Source of the DNA: Cheiracanthium punctorium
Taxonomy: Eukaryota > Arthropoda > Arachnida > Araneae > Cheiracanthiidae
NCBI GenBank assembly: GCA_038373885.1
Contig: JAWZYV010012245.1
Span: 62,001 to 126,000 of the forward strand
Direction: 5' to 3'
Length of the DNA stretch: 64,000 bases
Numbering within the stretch: the first letter of the stretch is position 1; each line of letters begins with the position of its first letter. Positions 55,831-64,000 of this stretch are shown here, in pieces. The position numbers and the translations under genes were made by a program. Under the pieces are notes generated by a model, which searched no databases, had not been told where the DNA came from, and was given only the letters and a program-made list of their open reading frames with translations.

Positions 55831-56227
55831 ACCAAACGTTGCAACGCAGAAAAATGCTTCTTTGTATGTATTTTAGCTACCTTCAGGGACACCCTGTATA
55901 CATGCATATAAAAAATTAGACTATTTGGCGTTTGAAGGAAAAAGAGTCTTAACTGGAAAATGTAGCATTAATATGTGAAATTAACATCGTCATAGATATT
56001 TTGTCGCAGCTGAAAAGTACAAAATCTTAAACTATTAATTTGGCCTAATTAGTAATACCTAAATTTAAGTATACTAATAATTAATTATTTAAATTATATG
56101 CAATTTTGATAACATTGTTTAATATTTAAATAGACTAGTTTTCCCAGAAAAACTGAAACGAAATATGTATTTTGTCTAGCATTGTTGTATATAGCAATTT
56201 TTGGCTTAGGGGTGGGTCCCCGTCATG
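55831..56227. other. No gene recognised
   Basis: AT-rich non-coding sequence. Confidence 0.4.
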
Positions 56228-56415
56228 TCCAGTACTGAAAATGGTAGATGGCTAAAATGTGAAGGTCAATAGTTCTGATCTGCCGCGCGGGTGTCAATCT
56301 AACGGTTTTTAGTCTTGGCCAGTTTTCTCTACATGTTACGTGAAAACGCGTTAGAACCCTTTAAAAAGTCCTCTGCCCAAGGTAACCTGCTCCTTCCATG
56401 ACAGATAGCCCATGT
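56228..56415 (+). mobile_element. tRNA-derived SINE, family 1 (copy 5)
   Basis: TACTGAAAATGGTAGATGGC starts the head, followed by the family body: GTCAATCTAACGGTTTTTAG, GTTACGTGAAAACGCGTTAG, AAAAAGTCCTCTGCCCAAGG. It is in plus orientation. The box-B region has decayed. Confidence 0.8.
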
Positions 56416-58828
56416 GCAGGTTTTCCTTAAGTGCAGTTGGCAAGGACATCCCCGTATTAAAACTGAGCCCAAGTTTCGAAATGACGCAGTGATGCCTTCA
56501 CTTAATATTTGAAAAACCACCATCTCAAAATACAAATTTTCATCTAACAGTTTTTGAGTTTAAATCTCTGAAAAATTAACTCTATAATGTTAAAAAGAAA
56601 TGTTAAACTTTAAGCGTTAAGTCCTAAAATAATTGTATTTAATCATATTCACAATAGAGTCTGGATAGTTCGAATCTCTATTGTTCTAGTTTTCTATACA
56701 TATCAGTTAGTGAAAAAATCAGTTTAGCTCCCAAATAATGACCAACACATATGAAACAGGCAATTTTTTTAATTGCAGGATGAAAATTCAAATACTTGGT
56801 GCACCCGGAAGCCCTATCAGAAATCCCTCTTCCAAAGAAAGTGGGTGTATTTTTTCTGTAGATGTTCTCATAGACATTTCTGTGCAGTATTGACATGCTG
56901 CTTTGGCAATGGTGCGATACTGCTGTTCGGAAACTAGTCAACGTGTCAATGCAAAACAGTTGATTATTGTATTCTGATATAATTAACCTGATCTAATCAG
57001 TAATATGATTACATGTAACTATATTTTTCATTTAAATATGTACTCAAATCACAAAAATTGATTTATTTCCATTTATTTTTTTATTAATTTGATGATTTCG
57101 ATAATTCGAGACAAGCCCAGTCCCGTCTACCTCGAATATTATCGAGACTATTTCAAAATAGTTTTTCCTAATTGCGGGCACATGCCGTGAAGCATTCAAC
57201 ACTACTACGACCGTAACCGTTGGTCTATACATTATGAAAGCTCATGTGCGTGCACCAATATTATCCCAAAATAAAAATGTGGATGAATTTTCAAAAGTTT
57301 AAAATTCATGTACAATGGTAGAAATTATTAAGCCATAAACATAGGTCTAAACAGCTAATTTAATGCGACAATTACACATAGAATTCAAAATATCACACAC
57401 ACATTCAGACTCTTTTTTTTTTACTGTCTTAAGGATAAAACAAATTACTTATATTTTCAGGTTAATTATACTTTTTTTCAAACTCCAGGGCGGTGCAAGT
57501 GCGCGCCCTTGCACCCCCTCCCGGCGCCCATGGTTGAACTAAACAGAAATCACAAAATCATAAAGAGACCACGGTCAGTTCTATTAACCGTTAATGAGGT
57601 ATAAGAGGTTTCTTAGATAGTGAATAAGCGTAATTTTATGATTGTACGTAATAGATAAAAAACGTAGGTAATGTTAAAAAAAAATATCAGTACAAAAAAT
57701 GTAAGTACTGTAATCTCCACTCCTCCTCTTCATAATTATTGAATGTTCCAACATACCGAGGCAGAACTAATGTGAAATCGTAAAGCTGCAGTATTCAAAT
57801 TCTGGTTTTATAGAAACTATGTCAATTTGTACTATTTGATTTATTGTCTTTCGAAGAAATTTTGTACAACAAGCAGTTCGTGCATCATGACCACGATGAG
57901 TTTTTAGTCATGAGCATGAGGAAAGCATGATCACATTGTCCCCTTTTAAATATATAAATTCATTTGACAGAAGACCGACGATGTAAGAACACATGAAGCC
58001 GGGGTTGAGGATATCGTTATATATCATTCCCCGGGTAATTTTGGCATGAGTTTTAATATTTTTCCATCAAGCCAAATTTAAGATTATATATGTACGGCCA
58101 TAGTCGTCGACTCCATGGGGCTTGCGGGGCTTCAGCCCCCTCAAAAATTTCGTTCCAATCTTTCTACTGTCAAATATCTTTTTTTTCTATATTGGTTGAA
58201 ACTCTAAGAGTGTGGTGCTACAATTTTTCGATAAGACGAAAGCCTGTGGATACAGAGCTTTTTCACAAAGAACTCCTCAAAGGATTTTGTGAGAAGTAAT
58301 CGTCTCAAATGAATTAGTCAGAAGTAGCAAGAAATATTTCTTGACTTTGCAGATGATTAGCAGATAAAATAGCCATAAAAAGATGACCTTGAGACTGAGG
58401 GGGTAACTTTCTTGCAGAGGGTTGTTTTGTTCCTGGAGGGGTCAAGAAAAAGCAAACTTGAGGTTGCCGACAGCTTTCGGTTGAGAAGAAAGAGCAACAG
58501 CATTGTAGCTGAGGTGTCATGATTGCTTCTGGCAGGGTTTGAATTTTGCGCCCCCTCAACACAATGTTTGGAAAGTGTTCCTCACAAGGGTTACGCCGCT
58601 AGCAGTGATATACAGTAAGCCTCCGAAACCCCCGAACACACACTGGAAAGTTACCCCGTAGTGTGGGGGCAGGAGGGCGAAGAGACTCCCATGCAAGGAA
58701 TTATTTTTTAAATGAAATTAAATATTTTGTAATTTTAATTTTACTTTCGTTTTTTTTAAAGAAACCGCAGAATATTAGAATTTATCTTAATACTTTACAG
58801 AGGATAGACAGAAGAACTGACATATATT
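56416..58828. other. No gene recognised
   Basis: Non-coding. It includes GGGCGGTGCAAGTGCGCGCC at 57488 and GGGGCTTGCGGGGCTTCAGC at 58119, two G+C-rich bits that look like transposon ends but have no partner. The 87-codon frame at 56678-56941 and the 82-codon frame at 58314-58562 show no domain. Confidence 0.4.
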
Positions 58829-59356
58829 CAGAGTGTGTCACAATTCCCTCCCGAGTTTGGAAAGCTTATTAAAAAATATATTACCAATACAGCAACGAAG
58901 TTGACTTTATTGAATAAAGAATGTTACTTAAAGTTACGTAAAGAAGCTCTTTTTTCATAAATGTTCAATATGTGAACCTTTCGTGATGTGGCAGCTATCA
59001 AGTCTAAAGTCAAATTCTTCCCTCCCATACTCGCTTTAACTTGTCGCGATCAATGGTAGCGAATGCGGTTGTGATCCTTTGGCGTAAATGAGGCACAGGG
59101 GGCACCAACACATGATCTTTTATATAACTCCATAAAAAAAATCGCATACTTATGGTCTGGAGAGCGTGGTGGCCACGGATGAAGGCGATTGTCGTCGATA
59201 GAGCCTCGACCAATTCAACGACGAGGAAGCTGGTTATTTGTGAAAAACAAAACTTGTAATGTTTCTTTTCTCCGTAAAGTCAACTTTGATGCTGTATTGG
59301 TAATATATTTTATAAGCCTTCCAAACCCGGATGGGGGGGGGATTGTGACGCACTCT
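58829..59356 (-). mobile_element. Mariner-like element with transposase C-terminus
   Basis: The outer roughly 90 bases are inverted copies: CAGAGTGTGTCACAATTCCC (left) versus reversed AGAGTGCGTCACAATCC (right). Both continue through GTTTGGAA-GCTTAT and ATATATTACCAATACAGCA. The minus-strand interior encodes SYIKDHVLVPPVPHLRQRIT, TAFATIDRDKLKRVWEG and, after a shift, a SRKVHI end. This is the FFLWGY.KDHV.VPP...LR.RI...A..I....L..VW pattern that closes mariner-like transposases. The first two thirds of the gene are deleted. Confidence 0.85.
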
Positions 59357-59374
59357 ATATGTATATATTTAGAG

Positions 59375-59506
59375 ATACAGGAAGCTTGTGATTTGTGAAG
59401 CAAAACTTGTAGTGTTCTTTTCTTCAGTAACGATAACTTGCCGTATCGGTAATATATTATTTTTTATAAGCCTTCCAAACCCGGGAGAGAATTGTGACAC
59501 ACCCTG
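59375..59506. repeat. Extra terminal-repeat copy of the same mariner-like family
   Basis: GCAAAACTTGTAGTGTTCTT through GCCGTATCGGTAATATATTA to AATTGTGACACACCCTGTAT is a second, directly repeated right end of the element at 58829-59356. It is closer to a consensus than the first. Confidence 0.8.
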
Positions 59507-60153
59507 TATTTATAAATCGCTGATTAGATACATCGTTGGAAAAAGCAACTAAAAATGTGTAGGGGGTTGCATTTTCCTCACTTTTTCTCACAATCCTTCC
59601 TTAGCCTGAAACACTTGTAATAACCAATTCTTCGATAAATCATTCGTAATATTTAAGCTAACTCTTTTTCGTGATGAAAGTATTATTATCCATAGTAAAA
59701 AGTTTTCAACAATTAACCTAATACTGGGCTTGTATAAAAAAGACTCTTTTTAAACTTAAAAAAATTGACCATAATAAATTTTTGATAAATATAAGCTGAA
59801 AGCGCAAATTTAAAGTTTATTTCGAATCTCGATTTTCGAATCTTTCTGTCTAAACAGAGTTGAATTGACAGAAATGTGGAGGGACCGTTAGAAAATTGTA
59901 TTAGTTTTTAGGGCTAAGCAAGATGAGTGGCTAAAGAAACATCTTGAAGATTATCTGCGGATACTCGGATTCGTCACTTTATAGTTTTGAAATCGTGAAA
60001 TTTTCTAATGTGAAATAAAAGATAATTGATCCTTTTTTTTAAATATATGATCCAAAACTATACCAAAGAAAGTGAAAGTTATTTTAAAAATCATAGGCGT
60101 TTAACATAGAACCTCTTCCTTTTTTTCAAATTAAGTTTAAAAAATTGATGTGC
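59507..60153. other. No gene recognised
   Basis: AT-rich non-coding sequence. Confidence 0.4.
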
Positions 60154-60390
60154 CCCACCAGTGGCCGAGCACATAGCGCTCTCAATTAGTAAACGGAAGG
60201 TGCCTGGTTTAAATTCAGGTCGCATCCGCCTACCTAGCCTTTCAGAGATTCCCGGATTTTTTCCGAAACTTCGAGTAAATACAGTTTAGGGCCCCTTAGA
60301 AAAACACCCAAGGAGAGCACTCCCCCTCGGACTAGATCCCCCAAGTTGATAATCAACGTAATCTAAAAAAAAAAGCAAAAAAACATTATT
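60154..60390 (+). mobile_element. tRNA-derived SINE, family 2
   Basis: The head AGTGGCCGAGCACATAGCGC matches an A box (TGGCnnAG), and GGTTTAAATTCAGG about 35 bases on matches a B box (GGTTCGAATCC). Together they resemble a serine/leucine-type tRNA. A body without tRNA similarity follows, then an A-rich tail (AAAAAAAAAAGCAAAAAAAC at 60364). The head is diverged at the box-B cytosine, so it is not a functional tRNA gene. Confidence 0.72.
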
Positions 60391-60763
60391 TCTTTCATGT
60401 CTATTAAATTATATACATTTTTATGAGCTCCATTTAAACTTATTTAATTTGAAATTAAGATAGGATACTTGAAACAATTATGCAGATTTTCTGAAATGTA
60501 AAAAGAATTTTTTAATATAATGATTATAATGAAAAATGCACATTTTGGAATGTAATTAGAAAATTCCTGATTCTATGGAAACTATTAAACTATTGAGTAG
60601 TATTTTTTAACGCCCTTTAATTAGTTAAAAAAATTTTAACTAATTAATCCGCCGTGTTAAATAATGTTTTATGTGTTTTTATTAAGCACTTTAATATTCC
60701 CGCAATTCATTTGGGAAAATCTTTGGTTCAGCCCAGAGCGCTGAAAAGAAAATTGGCAGCACC

Positions 60764-60777
60764 GTTGCCATGACAAC
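60764..60777. promoter_or_regulatory. X-box (RFX-type) motif
   Basis: GTTGCCATGACAAC fits the RFX consensus GTHNYYATRRNAAC at every position. It lies in a less AT-rich stretch (60720-60960) that is free of recognised repeats. About 190 bases downstream AAG|GTAAGC at 60961-60966 is a strong splice donor. Together these could be a promoter with a non-coding first exon on the plus strand. The motif alone can occur by chance. Confidence 0.35.
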
Positions 60778-61019
60778 GACTACGTAAGCAGCCTCTCCGG
60801 CATAGGGAGTATGCAGCTGATACAGCCGATGGAAGATTTTCTAACGGCGGCTGAACTTGAGAACTCGACTAACTGATTCGCTCGGATGAGAAGTGAGCGA
60901 GGGGGTAAGGAGAATATATGTTTGGAAAACTCTCGACTTTTTATTGCTGAATTTATCAAGAAGGTAAGCCTGAACAGACGCTTATGAATGGACAATTACC
61001 CATCAAAGCAGTATTGTTT

Positions 61020-61209
61020 TTAAGTAAGCTAGAACTGGCATTTAGAGGACATGGCGAGCGAGAAAATTCTTTAAACATGGGAAATTTTTAAGAGCTTTTA
61101 AAATTATTGATATCTGAATTAAAACAACGCCTTTTTATGGGGACATCATTGACCGATTCGCATGTTTAAAAGAAAGGAGGATAAATTTGACTTATAAAAA
61201 ATAAGTAAG

Positions 61210-61240
<31 letters not shown>

Positions 61241-61855
61241 CCTTCAAGTTATCGTTACAAAAGAAAATTCTAAGGAAACTTCGAATCAGACACGGATTAA
61301 TGCAATTTTGAGGATAAGAGCGGCTGGTTGATATTTATGTCCATTTTATGGAAGTAAAATAGGATCTCTAACATTTTTTATGTAATTTCTTTTTTTTTTC
61401 CTCGGTGAGGGCTTAATCCGCCAGCTTTCGAATTCAGTAACAAAGATTTTCTAATCCTGTCCGGAGGGGGGGGCTCATATGCTTCCGGCTGCACTAACAT
61501 TTTTAACCACGGGCCACCACTGGTTATTTAACTTTATTTTATAATGCGCATGCGCAAACATCATGGTATAAACGATGGTCTACGTCTTTTTAAAAGCGTA
61601 GACATTCTGCGACAGCGAAACAAAACTTCGTAGACGACTGTCTGGATGTCGAGAACACAATAGCGCACCTTGACTTGATGTTACAATTTATTCCTTTAAG
61701 GACACGTTCAAAACGAGGGAAAATCAAAATTTTGTTTTGTTATTGCAATTAGTTTATTAGTAATTTATTTTTCTCTCAGCTCGAAATAATTTTTAGCCAT
61801 TTCTATTTATTTTTCGCTGTGATTCTAGCCACTTTTAATCCGGCAGAGTTGCAAC
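61020..61855. other. No gene recognised
   Basis: A pyrimidine run at 61211-61242 ends in CTTCAAG, an acceptor-like site that could follow the donor at 60964, but no coding frame follows. A GGGCCACCACTGG block at 61512 resembles GAGCCGCCACTGG at 54297. Confidence 0.35.
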
Positions 61856-62050
61856 TAGAGATGGACACGAGATACATCGCATCGTGTCGCGTTCCTGTTT
61901 AGCATGCGGGACTAAAACGCGAGACGAAACAGAGAAAATTTTTCGAGGCAAGACGCGAGACGAGGAAGGAAATATTTAGCAAGGCGAGACGCTAGACGAG
62001 ACAGAGAATTGTCTCACACGATATTTCTCACAAAAATTTCTCGTCCATAA
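61856..62050 (+). mobile_element. hAT-like element terminus
   Basis: The start TAGAGATGGACACGAGATAC is followed by an array of GACGAGAC / GACGCGAGAC motifs up to about 62015. TAGAGATGG starts with such subterminal arrays are common in hAT elements. The partner end was not identified. Confidence 0.45.
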
Positions 62051-62894
62051 ATTTACGATACGAATTGCTTTTCAATCAGAATAGAAGTGCTGTATTTGAG
62101 GCGGTATGCCATCCCCTTCACCGTATTTTTTATTTTAAAAGGAGACGTTTATTTTGTATAATTATTTTGAACATAATATTTTTATTTTGTGATTTTACAA
62201 CGGTGTGATGTGCAAACGAAAAGGATTTTTTATAGACGGCCCAAATAGATTTCCGTACAATCTTTTTTGTCAGAATTAAAAAATATAAACCTATCTTTAG
62301 AAATATAATACATATACGAAGAAACTCACTAATGCAACGACAAACCAGGCAGCTATTTGGTCCCTGGTATTTTATTTTGCATTTTTAACCTAAAAATAAC
62401 TCTAAATTCTGTATATCTAGCATGAAGTCAGTTCCATGACTCGCATTAACTTTCGTTTAAATCAATAGTATTCAATCTATGGATCGTTTCGTCATTCATG
62501 GGTTCTCATAGAAGCACTTTTAAGGGAATTTCTTGCATTCAAGAAGAGGGGAATGGTTATCTCAGTCTTTGAAATACTTTAAAACTGAAGTAATACAAGA
62601 AAGTTAACTATGTTATAAAGATGCTTATTACACCCAGTAGCGGATATACGGGTTGTGTGACGGCGATCTATAATATACATACCCTTTTTAAACTTATTCG
62701 AATGTACCATTTAAACACTAGTATGTTTTAATTGATTTGCATTCATAGGCCGAAATGCATAAGAATTACTTTTGCAATCCTGTGAACAAATTATTAGCAC
62801 TACACACACCAAAATCTATGCAGGTCATGCGACTGTGACCTATGACATACAAGCTCAATTTGAGCTCAATCGACTGCGCCGTTTAGACACTAGT
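62051..62894. other. No gene recognised
   Basis: AT-rich non-coding sequence, possibly the interior of the hAT-like element. Confidence 0.35.
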
Positions 62895-63020
62895 GTTAAG
62901 ACAATAAGTAAGGTCGATAGCCAAAGTGTGAAGGTACCGCGTTCGGACATACTGCGCGGCGGTCGATCTAACGGTCTACAGTTTCGGACGGTTTTCTGCC
63001 GATGCAATAGCGCACTTTCA
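62895..63020 (+). mobile_element. tRNA-derived SINE, family 1 (copy 6, truncated)
   Basis: GATAGCCAAAGTGTGAAGGT, CGCGTTCGGACATACTGCG (best-preserved box B of the family) and GGTCGATCTAACGGTCTACA are in order. The 3' part beyond about 63020 is missing. Confidence 0.78.
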
Positions 63021-63409
63021 AGAATTTCTATCCATAAACCATAATTTAAACGAATTCTTTTTTACAGCTCTTAACAACTTTCCTTTTTTGCGCCCCGAGT
63101 TTTAAGTCAGAAGACATCTGGGTTGACAAATTTTTGTGATGTCGTGTGAGTTACATAATCCCCGTGAATCAAAGTCAAGTCACTGTCAGTCAAAATGTTC
63201 CTGTAGAACTGGCGAAAATCGTATTTTTTATCTGAATGTTCCTTTTAATTACTATTTAGCCTTACTTGCCTGGCCGTAGCAACAATCTGCTAAAATGTAA
63301 GATGTAGTTATTTGTTCAAAGTAAATACAGGACTATTACAAGCTTGAATTTTTCCTAGTTGGCTGTATTATTTTTTTTTTAAGTTAAAATCTGAAACACT
63401 TAAGAACAC

Positions 63410-63452
63410 AGTGCGTATTTAAAATCTGAAACACAGATTTTAAATACGCACT
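63410..63452. repeat. Perfect 19-bp hairpin
   Basis: AGTGCGTATTTAAAATCTG (63410-63428) and its exact reverse complement (63434-63452) are separated by five bases. A related unpaired version lies near 11725. Probably a MITE terminus folded back on itself. Confidence 0.8.
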
Positions 63453-63539
63453 TGAGTGCTATGTATTAAAAGCATATCATAGTCAATGCTTCTTCCCTAG
63501 TTTTCTTCCTTATTTCATTAAGTTGAAAAGTGTATTATT

Positions 63540-64000
63540 ATTCATTGTGCTGTATTTTTTTTCCTTGCTCCATAAAACACATCTTTGGATTCTAAATCTA
63601 TCATTAAATCACCTACTAAAACTGTTTTACAAGCAAATTCCAACTATACTTCAGCATTTTAAACACTGTTTGGAATGTGCATCATAATTCATGAGTGTGC
63701 CGTGCTTGTCTTTCTTGCTCACAAACTCTTCTTCAAAATTGAAATCTATATTAAAATTGCCTACCAAAACTGTTTAAGAATCTTTCTCAGGCATATTCTA
63801 ACTATACTTCACATTTATAAATACCATTTGGAAAGTGTATCGTAATCTATGAGTGTACCATATTTGTCTTCCTGTTCCATAAAACACATCTTCGGAATTG
63901 AGATCTATATTAAAATCGCCTTCTAATACTGTTTTACAATTTTCGCCAGGCATATTCTAACTATACTTTTCCTTTGTAATAATCTGTCGCGTTTGCCAGT
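63540..64000 (-). pseudogene. Three tandem fragments with an endonuclease-like GDFNID motif
   Basis: On the minus strand three units of about 150-160 bp follow each other, and the array runs off the window. Their translations read CKTVLEGDFNIDLNSEDVF, TVLVGNFNIDFNFEEEF and CKTVLVGDLMIDLESKDVF. TVLVGDFNID matches the GDFN motif of endonuclease/exonuclease/phosphatase-type nucleases found in LINEs and in some Helitron-like elements. Each unit also shares a KYGTLIDYD-like stretch in a second frame. Stops and shifts separate the units, so none is functional. The parent element cannot be named. Confidence 0.5.

Noticed and set aside
60154..60230. tRNA gene
   Set aside because: A and B boxes are recognisable, but box B reads GGTTTAAATTC, the stems do not all pair, and a SINE body with an A-rich tail follows.
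41406..64000. Next CDC14 exons (YPLHAPE, HCKAGLGRTG)
   Set aside because: Looked for by eye in the expected phase and not found. A profile alignment would be needed to exclude a diverged exon.

Overview
This is an AT-rich, intron- and transposon-dominated eukaryotic window. No bacterial gene organisation is present. The only host gene recognised with confidence is a CDC14-type dual-specificity phosphatase on the + strand, visible as five short exons between 14071 and 41405. The gene is cut at both ends. Exons for the start of the protein and for the catalytic HCxAGxGRxG loop are not in the window or were not found. The mix of Penelope-like retroelements with a GIY-YIG endonuclease tail, mariner-type (DUF4817-like) elements, Tigger/pogo, hAT and piggyBac-like elements, and tRNA-derived SINEs suggests an arthropod, plausibly a spider or other arachnid. 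That is an inference, not a proof.

Layout. 0-14 kb: a 179-bp tandem duplication, a Tigger-like element, a mariner-like element with a broken transposase, a 150-bp satellite-like block with an inverted segment, hairpins, a piggyBac-like MITE and a pogo-like MITE. 14-32 kb: CDC14 exons 1-4. Their introns hold a small hAT MITE, a Tigger transposase remnant, a repeat with a nested pogo-like element, a piggyBac-like MITE with a roughly 125-bp-arm palindrome, and a Penelope-like insertion bounded by a 13-bp target duplication and itself split by a 2.7-kb DNA transposon. 32-41 kb: a 1.39-kb TA-flanked element, then a second Penelope-like family split by a Tigger-like element that is itself split by a hAT element, then CDC14 exon 5. 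41-64 kb: no further CDC14 exon was recognised. This part holds SINEs, mariner fragments, degenerate repeats, a 3.7-kb hAT-like element that contains a TA element that contains a solo LTR, and tandem fragments with an endonuclease-like GDFNID motif at the right edge.

The main result is the insertion history. Several nested insertions can be proved inside this one sequence, because a second copy of the host repeat gives the uninterrupted site: PLE B, the 1.39-kb TA element, repeat R1, and PLE A. Both Penelope-like loci are head-to-head inverted pairs of 5'-truncated copies. No clearly new biological system was found. The most unusual structures are these mirrored PLE pairs, the long piggyBac-MITE palindrome, a cluster of AACGTT palindromes near 46.5 kb, a possible alternative terminal exon of CDC14, and a possible promoter with an X-box near 60.8 kb.
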